A DNA stretch of 64,000 bases, from contig NZ_QQSV01000001.1 in the NCBI RefSeq assembly GCF_003351145.1, positions 248,001 to 312,000 on the forward strand, written 5' to 3'. Below, piece by piece: positions 37,133 through 45,339 of the stretch. A model generated the notes under the pieces. That model was given only the letters and a program-made list of their open reading frames with translations, did not search any database and had not been told where the DNA came from. Positions within the stretch are counted from its first letter, which is position 1, and the number at the start of each line of letters is the position of its first letter. Origin of the DNA: Meiothermus sp. QL-1 (GTDB lineage: Bacteria; Deinococcota; Deinococci; Deinococcales; Thermaceae). Made by a program: the position numbers and the translations under genes.

Positions 37133-37885
37133 ATGCGGGAAGCCCCGTTGATGGAACACCTCGAGGAGCTACGCAACCGCCTGATTTGGTCCATCGTGGC
37201 CTGGGCGGTGATGACCGCTGTAGCCTTTTCCTTTCGCGTGCAGATTCTGGAGGCCCTGAAGCGGCCTTTGGACGTCTACAACCAGGATGCCTCCGTCAAG
37301 GCTGAGCTCATCGTTTTGAACATCACCGAGCCCTTCCTCACCGCCCTCAAGGTGGCGGCCTTTGGCGGGCTGGTCTTGGCCTTGCCCTTTATCGTTTACC
37401 AGATCTGGGCCTTTATCGCCCCGGGCCTCTACGACCACGAGCGGCGCCTGGCGGTGCCCTTCATCCTGGGGGCCGGCTTCAGCTTTGCGGTGGGCGTAAC
37501 CTTCGCCTACTTCGTGCTGCTGCCCTTCGCGGTCCCTTTCCTGCTTGGATTCCTGGGCGACGTAATCACCCCGCAGATCTCCATAGGGATGTACATGGGC
37601 CAGGTGGTCACCTTTATGGCCCTGATGGGCATCCTCTTCGAGATGCCGGTGGTGAGCTACCTGCTGGCCAGGCTGGGCCTTCTTACCAGCCGCTTCCTGG
37701 CCGATAACTGGCGCATAGCCGTGGTGCTGCTGGTTACCCTGGCGGCCATCATTACCCCCACGGTTGACGTGGTCAACCTCAGCCTGGTCTCGGTGCCCTT
37801 GATGGTGCTCTACGGCATCTCCATTCTGCTGGTCAAGTGGGCTGAGCGCGGCCGACCCAAAGAGGCGGAGGCCAGCCCGGCCTGA
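37133..37885 (+). CDS. tatC: Sec-independent protein translocase TatC
   Basis: Protein of 250 residues with six membrane helices and the conserved start MEHLEELRNRLIWSI, IWAFIAPGLYDHERR in the first cytoplasmic loop, and TPTVDVVNLSLVSVPL near the end. It is the twin-arginine signal receptor. 12 bases after tatA. Confidence 0.96.
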   Translation: MREAPLMEHLEELRNRLIWSIVAWAVMTAVAFSFRVQILEALKRPLDVYNQDASVKAELIVLNITEPFLTALKVAAFGGLVLALPFIVYQIWAFIAPGLYDHERRLAVPFILGAGFSFAVGVTFAYFVLLPFAVPFLLGFLGDVITPQISIGMYMGQVVTFMALMGILFEMPVVSYLLARLGLLTSRFLADNWRIAVVLLVTLAAIITPTVDVVNLSLVSVPLMVLYGISILLVKWAERGRPKEAEASPA

Positions 37886-37914
37886 GGCCGCGGGCTTGCC
37901 TTGGGGCGGCCGGC

Positions 37915-37925
37915 TTGGTATACCA
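37915..37925 (+). promoter_or_regulatory. Third TTGGTATACC site, overlapping the -10 of the DAHP synthase gene
   Basis: TTGGTATACCA at 37915-37925. Its TATACC (37919-37924) is also the likely -10 box, ending 6 bases before ATG 37931. A protein bound to this motif would directly occlude the promoter. Confidence 0.55.
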
Positions 37926-37930
37926 TGGTC

Positions 37931-39007
37931 ATGGACCAACGCATTCTGGAGCTGCGCAAAGAAGTAGACCGCGTCAACCGCGAGATTCTCCGCCTCCTTT
38001 CCGAGCGGGGCCGGTTGGTCAGCGAGATTGGGCGGGTGCAGACCGAGCTCGGCCTGCCCCACTACGACCCCAAGCGGGAGGAGGAGATGCTGGCCTACCT
38101 GACCCAGGAAAACCCAGGGCCTTTCCCAAGCGAGACCATCCGACGGCTTTTCAAGGAGATTTTCAAGGCCTCCCTCGACCTGGAAGAACGCCAGGATAAG
38201 CAGAAGTTCCTCTACTCGCGCCAGGTCAAACCCGAGGACACCAAGGTGCGGGTCAAGGAGGTGGTCTTTGGCGAGGGCAAGGTGCTGGTGGCGGGGCCCT
38301 GCGCCATTGAGTCGGAGGAGCAGGTATTTTCCACCGCGCGTTTTCTGGCCGGGCATGGGGTGAAGGTGCTGCGCGGAGGGGCCTACAAGCCCCGGACCTC
38401 CCCCTACGGCTTCCAGGGCCTGGGTGAGCCGGGCCTCAAGCTGGGGCGCCAGGCCGCGGACGCCTACGGCATGGCTTTTGTGACCGAGGTGATGGACACC
38501 CGGGATGTGGAGCTGGTGGCCCAGTACGCCGACATCCTCCAGGTAGGTACGCGCAATGCCCAGAACTTCGCCCTTCTGCGCGAGGTAGGGCGGGCTGGCA
38601 AGCCTGTTTTGCTCAAGCGAGGCTTTGCCCAGACCATTGAGGAGTGGTTCTACAGCGCCGAGTACATCCTCTCGCAGGGGAACGCGGAGGTAATTCTGTG
38701 CGAGCGGGGTATCCGAACCTACGAGAAGTGGACCCGCAACACCCTGGACCTCTCGGCCGCGGTGCTGGCCAAGCAGCTCACCCATCTGCCGGTGATTGTG
38801 GACGTGACCCACGCAGCCGGACGGCGCGATCTGCTGGCCCCGCTGGCCCGGGCTGCTTTGGCGGCCGGGCTGGATGGGGTGCACGTGGAGGTGCACCCCA
38901 ACCCCAAGGTGGCCCTTTCCGATAACGAGCAGCAGCTCGACTTCGCCCAGTTCGAGCAGTTCCTGCGGGCCATCGAGGACCTGATGCCCCGGGTGGCGAG
39001 GGTCTGA
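37931..39007 (+). CDS. aroG: Chorismate mutase / DAHP synthase fusion
   Basis: Protein of 358 residues. The first 85 residues (ILELRKEVDRVNREILRLLSERGRLVSEIGRVQ) form a chorismate mutase type II helical domain; then the class I-beta DAHP synthase follows with VAGPCAIES, LRGGAYKPRTSPYGFQG, VTEVMDT, LKRGF and VDVTHAAGRR. It joins phosphoenolpyruvate and erythrose 4-phosphate; the mutase domain usually confers feedback control by chorismate or prephenate. ATG 37931 is chosen over ATG 37925 because it alone allows the leaderless spacing from TATACC. Confidence 0.93.
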   Translation: MDQRILELRKEVDRVNREILRLLSERGRLVSEIGRVQTELGLPHYDPKREEEMLAYLTQENPGPFPSETIRRLFKEIFKASLDLEERQDKQKFLYSRQVKPEDTKVRVKEVVFGEGKVLVAGPCAIESEEQVFSTARFLAGHGVKVLRGGAYKPRTSPYGFQGLGEPGLKLGRQAADAYGMAFVTEVMDTRDVELVAQYADILQVGTRNAQNFALLREVGRAGKPVLLKRGFAQTIEEWFYSAEYILSQGNAEVILCERGIRTYEKWTRNTLDLSAAVLAKQLTHLPVIVDVTHAAGRRDLLAPLARAALAAGLDGVHVEVHPNPKVALSDNEQQLDFAQFEQFLRAIEDLMPRVARV

Positions 39008-39037
39008 TTGTTCAGGCGGCCCCAGCCCCTGTAGGCT
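39008..39037 (+). promoter_or_regulatory. Promoter of the ferredoxin-like gene
   Basis: -35 TTGTTC (39008-39013), 18-base spacer, -10 TAGGCT (39032-39037), then 7 bases to GTG 39045. The -35 begins right at the stop of the preceding gene. Confidence 0.6.
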
Positions 39038-39044
39038 CTTAAAC

Positions 39045-40010
39045 GTGGGACTCTTCGATAACCTGGTAGGGGCTTTTCTCAAGCTCACCGACCCCACGCC
39101 CGACTACACCGGGCCGCGCTGTCTTCTAGAGCGCAACAGCGTGGGGGGATGCGACAAGTGCCAGCAGGTCTGCCCCCATCAGGCCATCACCCTGCAGAAC
39201 TTCACCGTTGAGATAGACGAGGTACGCTGCACAAGCTGCGGTCTGTGTACCGCGGCCTGCCCTGGCCTCGCCCTGGAGTTCCCTTTGGGCTCCATCCAGG
39301 AGAAGCTACACCGGGGCAAGGGGCAGCTCCGCTGTTCCCGGGCCCCGGGGGCGGGGGACGAGGTGCACTGCCTAGGCCAGCTCACCCCTGGGCTTCTGGC
39401 CGAGGCAGGGGCCCGCTTCGGCCCCCTTACCCTGGCCCACGGCGACTGCGCTACTTGCCGGATTGGGGGGAGCAGTGTGCTCGAGCGGGTCCAGTGGGCC
39501 GTGGAGGAGGGGCGGCGCTACTTCCCTGGGCTCGAGGTGCACCTCCAGCAAGCCCCTCTGCGGGGGGCTGAGGTGGGCCGGCGAGAGTTCTTTGGAGCCC
39601 TTTTGGGAGGAGCTAAGCGCTCGGCTGCGGAGCTGGTGCCTAACCTCCCGTTGTTGCCGGATGAGCCCTACCAGGAGAAGCGCGCCGAACGGCCTGCGGA
39701 ACTGCGCCTGCGCCGGGTGGCGGCCTACCGGGCACAAGCGGTGCGCTGGCCTAGGATTGCTGTAGGGGAGGGCTGCACGCTCTGTCCGGTCTGCACCAAT
39801 GTGTGCCCTACCAAGGCGGTGGAACGCGAGCGCGCGCCGGGAGGGGAGGAGTACGTGCTGAGGCTCGAGGTCTCGGCCTGCACGGGCTGCGGGGCCTGCG
39901 TGGAGAGCTGCCCGCCTCAGGTAATTACCCTGACCGAGGCCAGCCGGGAGGAGGTCTTCGGAGAGCCTTTGGAGCTTTACCGGGGGGTTCCGCCCTGGTA
40001 CGACCTGTAG
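39045..40010 (+). CDS. Ferredoxin-like protein with four [4Fe-4S] motifs
   Basis: Protein of 321 residues. Two cluster motifs lie near the N-terminus (CDKCQQVCP about residue 31, CTSCGLCTAACP about 62) and two near the C-terminus (CTLCPVCTNVCP about 245, CTGCGACVESCP about 282). Between them is a divergent middle region with extra cysteines (HGDCATCRIGG). No twin-arginine or Sec signal is evident, so it is probably cytoplasmic. It could shuttle electrons to a dehydrogenase or reductase not encoded here; the substrate is unknown. Confidence 0.82.
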   Translation: MGLFDNLVGAFLKLTDPTPDYTGPRCLLERNSVGGCDKCQQVCPHQAITLQNFTVEIDEVRCTSCGLCTAACPGLALEFPLGSIQEKLHRGKGQLRCSRAPGAGDEVHCLGQLTPGLLAEAGARFGPLTLAHGDCATCRIGGSSVLERVQWAVEEGRRYFPGLEVHLQQAPLRGAEVGRREFFGALLGGAKRSAAELVPNLPLLPDEPYQEKRAERPAELRLRRVAAYRAQAVRWPRIAVGEGCTLCPVCTNVCPTKAVERERAPGGEEYVLRLEVSACTGCGACVESCPPQVITLTEASREEVFGEPLELYRGVPPWYDL

Positions 40011-40011
40011 T

Positions 40012-40040
40012 TTGACAGGGCAGAGCAGGCCCCCTAAAAT
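40012..40040 (+). promoter_or_regulatory. Strong promoter of tRNA-Gln
   Basis: Consensus -35 TTGACA (40012-40017), 17-base spacer, -10 TAAAAT (40035-40040), 18 bases before the tRNA. Confidence 0.88.
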
Positions 40041-40058
40041 ACCCTTGCTGCCTGCTGC

Positions 40059-40132
40059 TGGGGCATCGTCTAATGGCAGGACAGCGGTCTTTGGAACCGC
40101 CGGTCGTGGTTCGAGTCCACGTGCCCCAGCCA
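40059..40132 (+). tRNA. tRNA-Gln (anticodon TTG)
   Basis: 74-base cloverleaf with encoded CCA: acceptor TGGGGCA/TGCCCCA with the U1-A72 pair usual in tRNA-Gln, anticodon stem GCGGT/ACCGC with loop CTTTGGA (anticodon TTG), T-arm TTCGAGT. Confidence 0.95.
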
Positions 40133-40134
40133 AC

Positions 40135-40160
40135 TCCCCCGGTTTAGCCCGGGGGATTTC
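40135..40160 (+). terminator. Intrinsic terminator of tRNA-Gln
   Basis: CCCCCGG (40136-40142), loop TTTAGC, CCGGGGG (40149-40155), then atttc; flanking T-A pair extends the stem. Confidence 0.85.
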
Positions 40161-40213
40161 TGTGACTTTTTACGGGGGGGCTGGGGGGTGGGTTTGGTAA
40201 TATCAGGGCCAAT

Positions 40214-40609
40214 ATGGCAGATGCGCTCAGAAGCGAAAAAATCCTGGTGATTACCCCCAGCCCAGCCCTGCGGGCCCTTCTGGAGCTTTCCTTGGAGGAG
40301 GAGGGTCTGGAGGGTGTCTTTTATGAGAAGGCCCAGCAGGGGTTGGAGTTTTTGAAAAACCACACGCCGCGGGCCATTGTGCTGGACGACGTTGTAGAAA
40401 TCGATCCCTTCTCCATCGCCACCCGGCTCAAGATGAGCCGCCGCCTGCGGGAGGTGCCGGTGGTGCTCCTTTTGAGCGACAACGATGACCGCACCAAGCT
40501 GACCGCCGAGTTTACCCGGGTAGAGCACGTGCTTTCCAAACCTCTGGATCGAAAGGCCTTTGCACAGATTCTTCGCAGTTTGCCCCAGCAGCAGCCGATC
40601 CAGAGGTGA
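40214..40609 (+). CDS. Atypical response-regulator receiver protein
   Basis: Protein of 131 residues with a CheY-like layout: KILVITPSPALRALLELSLEEEG, RAIVLDDVVEIDPFSIATRL, VPVVLLLSDNDD and HVLSKPLDRKAFAQIL (conserved Lys). The acidic pair that normally follows the first strand (DD) is replaced by TP, although an Asp is kept at or near the phosphorylation site (VLDDV). It has no output domain. Phosphorylation may be weak or absent. TAATAT lies 10 bases before the ATG. Confidence 0.75.
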   Translation: MADALRSEKILVITPSPALRALLELSLEEEGLEGVFYEKAQQGLEFLKNHTPRAIVLDDVVEIDPFSIATRLKMSRRLREVPVVLLLSDNDDRTKLTAEFTRVEHVLSKPLDRKAFAQILRSLPQQQPIQR

Positions 40610-40653
40610 GAATCTGCTGCGCCCCTCTAATCCTGGCCTGCTAGACTGGCTTT

Positions 40654-42897
40654 GTGCGAGGGCTATTCAGAATTCTGCGGGTGGCGCTGCTCGCCGCTTT
40701 CGTGGGCGCTGCGGCAGGGGGGGGCTACGTGGTCTGGCTTTTGCTGCGGGACCTACCCAGCCTGGAGGCCCTGGACAACCTGCGCTTTACCGCTACCTCC
40801 ACCTTTTACACCCGCGACGGTGTTCCCATCGCCGACCTGGCCTCGGTGGAGGATGGGCGGGCCATTGCCCGGCAGTTGGTGCGCTTGAGCGATGTCTCGC
40901 CGGCAGCAATCGCAGCGGTGGTGGTTTCGGAAGACCAGCGCTTCTTCCGCCACTACGGCGTTGACCCGGTCCGCCTTTTGGGGGGGCTTTACTACACCTT
41001 GCGGGGCGATCTTCAGGGTGGTTCCACCATTACCACCCAGGTGGTCAAGAACACCCTGCTGCGCGAGCTGGCTTTGGAGCGCCGGGGCATCAGCGGCCTC
41101 GAGCGCAAACTCAAGGAATTCCCGCTGGCCATCCAGATCGAGCGGCGCTACTCCAAGGAAGAAATCTTGGAGCTGTACCTGAACGTGGTGCCCTGGGGGG
41201 GGAATGCCCAGGGGATATGGGCTGCGGCCCAGGCCTACTTTGGCAAGGACCCCTCCGAGCTCAATTTGGCCGAGGGGGCCTACCTGGCAACCCTAATACC
41301 GGCGCCCAATACCCGCTATCTCGACTACCCTGCCACCCGCCGCCGCATGCGCGTCTTGCTCAACAACATGGTGGCCGAGGGTTGGGTGAGTCCGGCCGAG
41401 GCCGAGGCAGCCTGGCGGTACAGGCTGGTGCCGCGGGGGTGGGAGGTGAGCTACGATGATGAGGGCAATCTGAAGGAGGCCAGGCTGGTGGACCCCAGCG
41501 TGCGGGTCATTCCTGAGCGCAACGTGCGGCTGGCTCCCTACTTCGTCTACGAGGTTCAACGCTACCTCAGGGAAAAGATCGGCGTCGACAAGCTCAGGAA
41601 CCAGGGGGGGCTGCGCATCGTGACCACCCTCGACCTGAGGATGCAGGCGGCCGCCGAGAAGGCTGTTGCTGGGCGCCGGCTGCCCGACCAGGCCCAGCTT
41701 GCCCTGGTGGCCCTCGAGCCCAACTCAGGGGAGGTGCTGGCCATGGTAGGGGCCCGGCCAGGCACGGAAGGGGAGTTCAACCGGGCCACCCAGGCCTGGC
41801 GCAGCCCTGGTTCGGCCATCAAGCCCTTTACCTACGGGGTGGCCCTGGAGGCGGGCTGGACCCAGGCCACCACCGTGCTGGATGCCCCCGTCGAGTACCG
41901 CACCCCTCGGGGGGTCTGGCGGCCCAAGAACTTCGACGGCAAGTACCTGGATCGCCCTGTGAGCATCCGCTATGCCTTCGATCGCTCGCTCAACCTGCCG
42001 GCCATCCGCACGGCGGAGGCCATTGGCATCCAGCGCCTGGGCGATAAGCTGCGGGCGGCCGGCTTTCGTCTTACGGGCAACATGGCTGTGCTGGCCAACG
42101 CTATCGGCGGGGGCGCCGAAATTACACCCATGGGCTTGGCCGCTGCCTACGCCAGCTTTGTAAACGGCGGCTACTGGGTAGAGCCGCGCTTGGTGCTCAG
42201 GGTTGAGGATGCCGAGGGCCGTGTTATCTACCAGCCTGAAACCCGAAAGGTGCAGCTTTGGACGCCCCAGGTGGCCTACCAGATCTGGGACATGCTCAAG
42301 GGCTACGTCTACGACATACCCCCAGGTTTCCGCAGCAGCCTGGCTTGGCAGGCCCAGATTCCAGGACGGGTGGTGGGGGGCAAGACTGGTACCAGCGATG
42401 AGGCCATTGACCTGTGGTTTGCTGGGGCCACCCGGGGTCTAGTGGCCACCGTCTGGGTGGGACGCGACGACCACAAGCCCCAGCGTATGGGGGGGGTAGA
42501 GCCCAGCAGTTCGGTGGTCAATCCGCCCATTTGGCGCGACTTCGTGGAGGAGGCTTTGCGGGGCCGTCCGGCGGGCGACTTCCCCCAGCCGCCGGGGTTA
42601 GTGGCCGCCAGCTTCGACCTGCTTACCGGGAATCCGAGTTCCAGCGGGGTGGTGGCTCTTTTCCCGGCCGGCCAGGCAGAGCGGGTTCAGGCCCAGAGCC
42701 CAGCGGCGGTGCTGCGCGAGGCCCCGCCGCCCACCTATGTGGGCCGGCTCGGTCCAACGGTGGCCGATGCCGCTGTGTACCAAAGCCTGGCGCTGGACCG
42801 GGCTACTGGATGTTTAGCAGGCCCGGAGGTGCCTACCCATCGGCTGGTGTGGGTTCAGGTGCCCGAGGGCCGGGCCTCGGACTACCGTTGCCGCTGA
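40654..42897 (+). CDS. Class A penicillin-binding protein (transglycosylase-transpeptidase)
   Basis: Protein of 747 residues from GTG 40654, 6 bases after TAGACT (40642-40647). One N-terminal membrane helix, a GT51 domain with VVVSEDQRFFRHYGVD and GGSTITTQVVKNTLL, then a transpeptidase domain with SPGSAIKPF (catalytic Ser), SLN and KTGTS. It polymerises glycan strands and cross-links peptides outside the membrane. Equivalent to PBP1A. Confidence 0.96.
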   Translation: MRGLFRILRVALLAAFVGAAAGGGYVVWLLLRDLPSLEALDNLRFTATSTFYTRDGVPIADLASVEDGRAIARQLVRLSDVSPAAIAAVVVSEDQRFFRHYGVDPVRLLGGLYYTLRGDLQGGSTITTQVVKNTLLRELALERRGISGLERKLKEFPLAIQIERRYSKEEILELYLNVVPWGGNAQGIWAAAQAYFGKDPSELNLAEGAYLATLIPAPNTRYLDYPATRRRMRVLLNNMVAEGWVSPAEAEAAWRYRLVPRGWEVSYDDEGNLKEARLVDPSVRVIPERNVRLAPYFVYEVQRYLREKIGVDKLRNQGGLRIVTTLDLRMQAAAEKAVAGRRLPDQAQLALVALEPNSGEVLAMVGARPGTEGEFNRATQAWRSPGSAIKPFTYGVALEAGWTQATTVLDAPVEYRTPRGVWRPKNFDGKYLDRPVSIRYAFDRSLNLPAIRTAEAIGIQRLGDKLRAAGFRLTGNMAVLANAIGGGAEITPMGLAAAYASFVNGGYWVEPRLVLRVEDAEGRVIYQPETRKVQLWTPQVAYQIWDMLKGYVYDIPPGFRSSLAWQAQIPGRVVGGKTGTSDEAIDLWFAGATRGLVATVWVGRDDHKPQRMGGVEPSSSVVNPPIWRDFVEEALRGRPAGDFPQPPGLVAASFDLLTGNPSSSGVVALFPAGQAERVQAQSPAAVLREAPPPTYVGRLGPTVADAAVYQSLALDRATGCLAGPEVPTHRLVWVQVPEGRASDYRCR

Positions 42898-42899
42898 TG

Positions 42900-42929
42900 T
42901 TGCAAGGGGGGGAAGGGCCGTGCTATACT
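42900..42929 (+). promoter_or_regulatory. rplM-rpsI promoter
   Basis: -35 TTGCAA (42900-42905), 18-base spacer, -10 TATACT (42924-42929). This gives an mRNA leader of about 98 bases before rplM, unlike the leaderless genes around it. Confidence 0.75.
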
Positions 42930-42992
42930 CCGCGTTGGCGCTTTTTTGGACCGGTGGCCCCGAGCCGGCCCAATAAAAGCAGAAAGTGCCCT

Positions 42993-43018
42993 GCGAAGGC
43001 GGTGGTAGGCGCCTTCGC
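42993..43018 (+). promoter_or_regulatory. Hairpin in the rplM leader, possible L13 autoregulatory site
   Basis: GCGAAGGCG (42993-43001), loop GTGGTAGG, CGCCTTCGC (43010-43018). A perfect 9-bp stem placed just before the GGAG ribosome site. L13 leaders with autoregulatory hairpins are known in other bacteria; no sequence match to a known L13 leader was recognised here. Confidence 0.55.
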
Positions 43019-43033
43019 CCAATGGAGACGGCT

Positions 43034-43462
43034 GTGTTCAAGACCTATGTTCCCGAACCCCAGGAGCCCGGTTGGGTTCTGATTGATGCGGCGGGCCAGC
43101 CCGTCGGGCGGTTGGCCTCGAGGATCGCCGCTATCCTGCGCGGTAAGCACAAGCCCCACTTCACCCCCAACATGGCCGTGGGGGACTGCGTGGTGGTCAT
43201 CAACGCTGATAAGGTGGTGCTCAAGGGCTCCAAGCCCCGCACCAAGGTCTACACCCGCTACTCCGGCTACCCGGGCGGCCTGAAGCGCATTCCGGCCGCC
43301 GTGATGCTGGCCGAAAAGCCGGTCAGGGTGGTGGAGCACGCGGTCAAGGGCATGCTGCCCAAGGGACCATTGGGGCGGGTGATGTTCCGCCGGCTCAAGG
43401 TGTACGCCGGGCCCCAGCACCCCCATGCAGCCCAGAAACCGGTCAAGATGGAGGTCGGGTAA
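43034..43462 (+). CDS. rplM: Ribosomal protein L13
   Basis: Protein of 142 residues: [18 protein letters not shown] at the start, then [15 protein letters not shown] and [15 protein letters not shown], ending [17 protein letters not shown]. The start is placed at GTG 43034 because GGAG lies six bases upstream and the length then matches L13; an ATG at 43022 would itself overlap that ribosome site. Overlaps rpsI by one base (TAATG). Confidence 0.95.
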   Translation: MFKTYVPEPQEPGWVLIDAAGQPVGRLASRIAAILRGKHKPHFTPNMAVGDCVVVINADKVVLKGSKPRTKVYTRYSGYPGGLKRIPAAVMLAEKPVRVVEHAVKGMLPKGPLGRVMFRRLKVYAGPQHPHAAQKPVKMEVG

Positions 43463-43848
43463 TGGAGCAGTACTACGGCACGGGCCGCAGGAAGACCAGC
43501 GTGGCCCGGGTGTTCCTTCGCCCGGGAAGCGGCAAGATTGAGGTCAACCGCATGCCCTTTTCCGATTATTTCGGCGGCCTGGTGAAGGCGGTCTCGGCCC
43601 TCGAGCCCTTGCGCCGGGTGGACGTCGCCCACCGCTTCGACGCCTACATTACGGTAAGGGGCGGGGGCAAGTCGGGGCAGATCGATGCCATCAAGCTCGG
43701 CCTTGCCCGGGCGCTGGTGAACTACGACAGCGACCTCAGGGCCAAGCTGAAACCCGCTGGTCTGCTTTCCCGCGACCCCCGCGAAGTAGAGCGGAAGAAG
43801 TACGGCAAGCACAAAGCCCGCCGGTCGCCGCAGTACAGCAAGCGCTAG
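43462..43848 (+). CDS. rpsI: Ribosomal protein S9
   Basis: Protein of 128 residues with YGTGRRKTSVARVFLRPG at the start, TVRGGGKSGQIDAIKLGLARAL in the middle and the basic C-terminal tail ending SPQYSKR, which contacts P-site tRNA. Standard rplM-rpsI pair. Confidence 0.97.
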   Translation: MEQYYGTGRRKTSVARVFLRPGSGKIEVNRMPFSDYFGGLVKAVSALEPLRRVDVAHRFDAYITVRGGGKSGQIDAIKLGLARALVNYDSDLRAKLKPAGLLSRDPREVERKKYGKHKARRSPQYSKR

Positions 43849-43863
43849 GCTCTCTCCTGCGAA

Positions 43864-43899
43864 GCCCCTGCCCCTGTAGGGCGGGGGCCCGCCTCTTTT
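43864..43899 (+). terminator. Intrinsic terminator of rplM-rpsI
   Basis: GCCCC-T-GCCC (43864-43873), loop CTGTA, GGGC-G-GGGGC (43879-43888), then ccgcctctttt. It lies between the convergent rpsI and murA genes. Confidence 0.75.
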
Positions 43900-43904
43900 C
43901 CCAT

Positions 43905-45188
43905 CTAGTCGGCCGCCAGGGCTAGATCGGGTCTTTGCAGGCCCACCTGGGCGCCCAGGCTTCTCAGGCGGTTCTCGATGTCCTCGTAGCCCCGCTCGAT
44001 GTGCTCCAGGCCGCTGATGTGGCTTTCCCCCTCAGCGGCGAGGGCTGCGATGATCAGGCCGCCGCCAGCCCGGATGTCGCGGGCCTCCACCGCAGCCCCG
44101 CTGAGCGGGCGGCCCTGGATGATGAGGGTGCGGTCTTTGAGGGTGATATCGGCCCCCATCCGGGCCAGCTCGCTGGCATGGGTGAAGCGGTCGGGGTAGA
44201 TGCGGTCGGAGACCAAAGAGGTGCCGGGCACGGTGCAGAGGTAGGCGCTGGCCGGGGGCTGCAGGTCGGTGACGAAGCCGGGGTACTCGCGGGCCTCGAG
44301 GTTGAAGGGCTGGGGCTGGGGGGTGGAGTCCAGGTGAATCCAGTCCTTGCCGGTGGTGATGCGGTGGCCCGAATAGGCCAGCTTGTCCAGGAGAGCATCC
44401 ATGTGAAAGGGCTCCACCTGGGTGAGGGTGATGCTGCCCCGGGTGGCAGCGGCGGCCAGCAGGTAGGTGCCGGCCTCTATGCGGTCGGGAATCGGCCGGT
44501 AGCGTACCCCCTGCAGGTAGGGCTTTCCCTTGATGTGCAGGGTGCTGCTGCCAATGCCTTGGATCTCGGCCCCCATCTGCACGAGAAAATTGCACAGGTC
44601 GACGATTTCGGGCTCCTGCGGGGTGTTGACCAACACCGCCTCGCCCCCCAAAGCCGCGGCCATCAGGGCCTGCTCAGTGCCGCCCAGGGTGGGCAGGTCG
44701 TAGAACACCCGGCCAGAGGCGGGCCTTAGGCGGCGGGCGGTGTAGGCCACCCCCTGCTCGGTAATTTGGTGGCTCACCTCGAAGCCCAAAGCCCGCAGGG
44801 CCTTGATGTGCTGGTCCACCGGTCGTTCGGCAAAGGTGCACCCCCCCGGTAGGGGTACGGTGGCCTCGCCCGCACGGGCCGCCAGGGCCCCCAGCACGTT
44901 GAAGCTGGCCCGCATCCGGCTGACCAGCTCGAAGGGGGCTTGGGTGGAGGTGATCTCCGGGGTATGCAGGTGCAGGGTACGCCCTTCCCAGGCGTGGCGG
45001 GTCCCCAGGTGGCCCAAAAGCTCGAGCAAAACATCGATATCTCGCAGGCGCGGTACCTCCAGAAGCGTGACCGGCTCTGGGGTAAGGAGGCTGGCGGTCA
45101 TCAGCTTGAGGGCAGAGTTCTTGGCGGGGAGCACGCGCAGCTCCCCCTGGAGGGGCTTGCCACCGCGAATCACGAGGGTTCGGTCCAT
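43905..45188 (-). CDS. murA: UDP-N-acetylglucosamine 1-carboxyvinyltransferase
   Basis: Protein of 427 residues with the EPSP-synthase-like double domain. LPAKNSALKLMTASLL opens it; the fosfomycin-target cysteine is in LPGGCTFAERPVDQH; late motifs GTSLVSDRIYPDRFTHASELARMGADI and DIRAGGGLIIAALAA are conserved. It catalyses the first committed step of peptidoglycan synthesis. Confidence 0.96.
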   Translation of the reverse strand: MDRTLVIRGGKPLQGELRVLPAKNSALKLMTASLLTPEPVTLLEVPRLRDIDVLLELLGHLGTRHAWEGRTLHLHTPEITSTQAPFELVSRMRASFNVLGALAARAGEATVPLPGGCTFAERPVDQHIKALRALGFEVSHQITEQGVAYTARRLRPASGRVFYDLPTLGGTEQALMAAALGGEAVLVNTPQEPEIVDLCNFLVQMGAEIQGIGSSTLHIKGKPYLQGVRYRPIPDRIEAGTYLLAAAATRGSITLTQVEPFHMDALLDKLAYSGHRITTGKDWIHLDSTPQPQPFNLEAREYPGFVTDLQPPASAYLCTVPGTSLVSDRIYPDRFTHASELARMGADITLKDRTLIIQGRPLSGAAVEARDIRAGGGLIIAALAAEGESHISGLEHIERGYEDIENRLRSLGAQVGLQRPDLALAAD

Positions 45189-45248
45189 ACCTGGGTCTGC
45201 CTCCGGCTTTCTACAGCCTTGCGCGCTTTACACACAATACTCAATATG

Positions 45249-45300
45249 AGGATAGTTAGTCAGAGAAGTGTTGTCAAGTAAAGGCATACCGTGCTAAAGT
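45249..45300. promoter_or_regulatory. Divergent promoters of murA and the RHH gene sharing a -35 region
   Basis: Minus strand (murA): -35 TTGACA (45272-45277), 17-base spacer, -10 TATCCT (45249-45254). Plus strand: -35 TTGTCA (45271-45276), 18-base spacer, -10 TAAAGT (45295-45300). The two -35 boxes occupy the same bases, so only one polymerase can bind at a time. Confidence 0.72.
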
Positions 45301-45339
45301 TGGAGGTGAAGCGCAAACGGCAGCCCAGCCGCAGCGGAT

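Noticed and set aside
37169-39097. A minus-strand open frame of more than 600 codons opposite tatC and DAHP synthase.
   Set aside because: It spans two unrelated real genes and reads as compositional noise.
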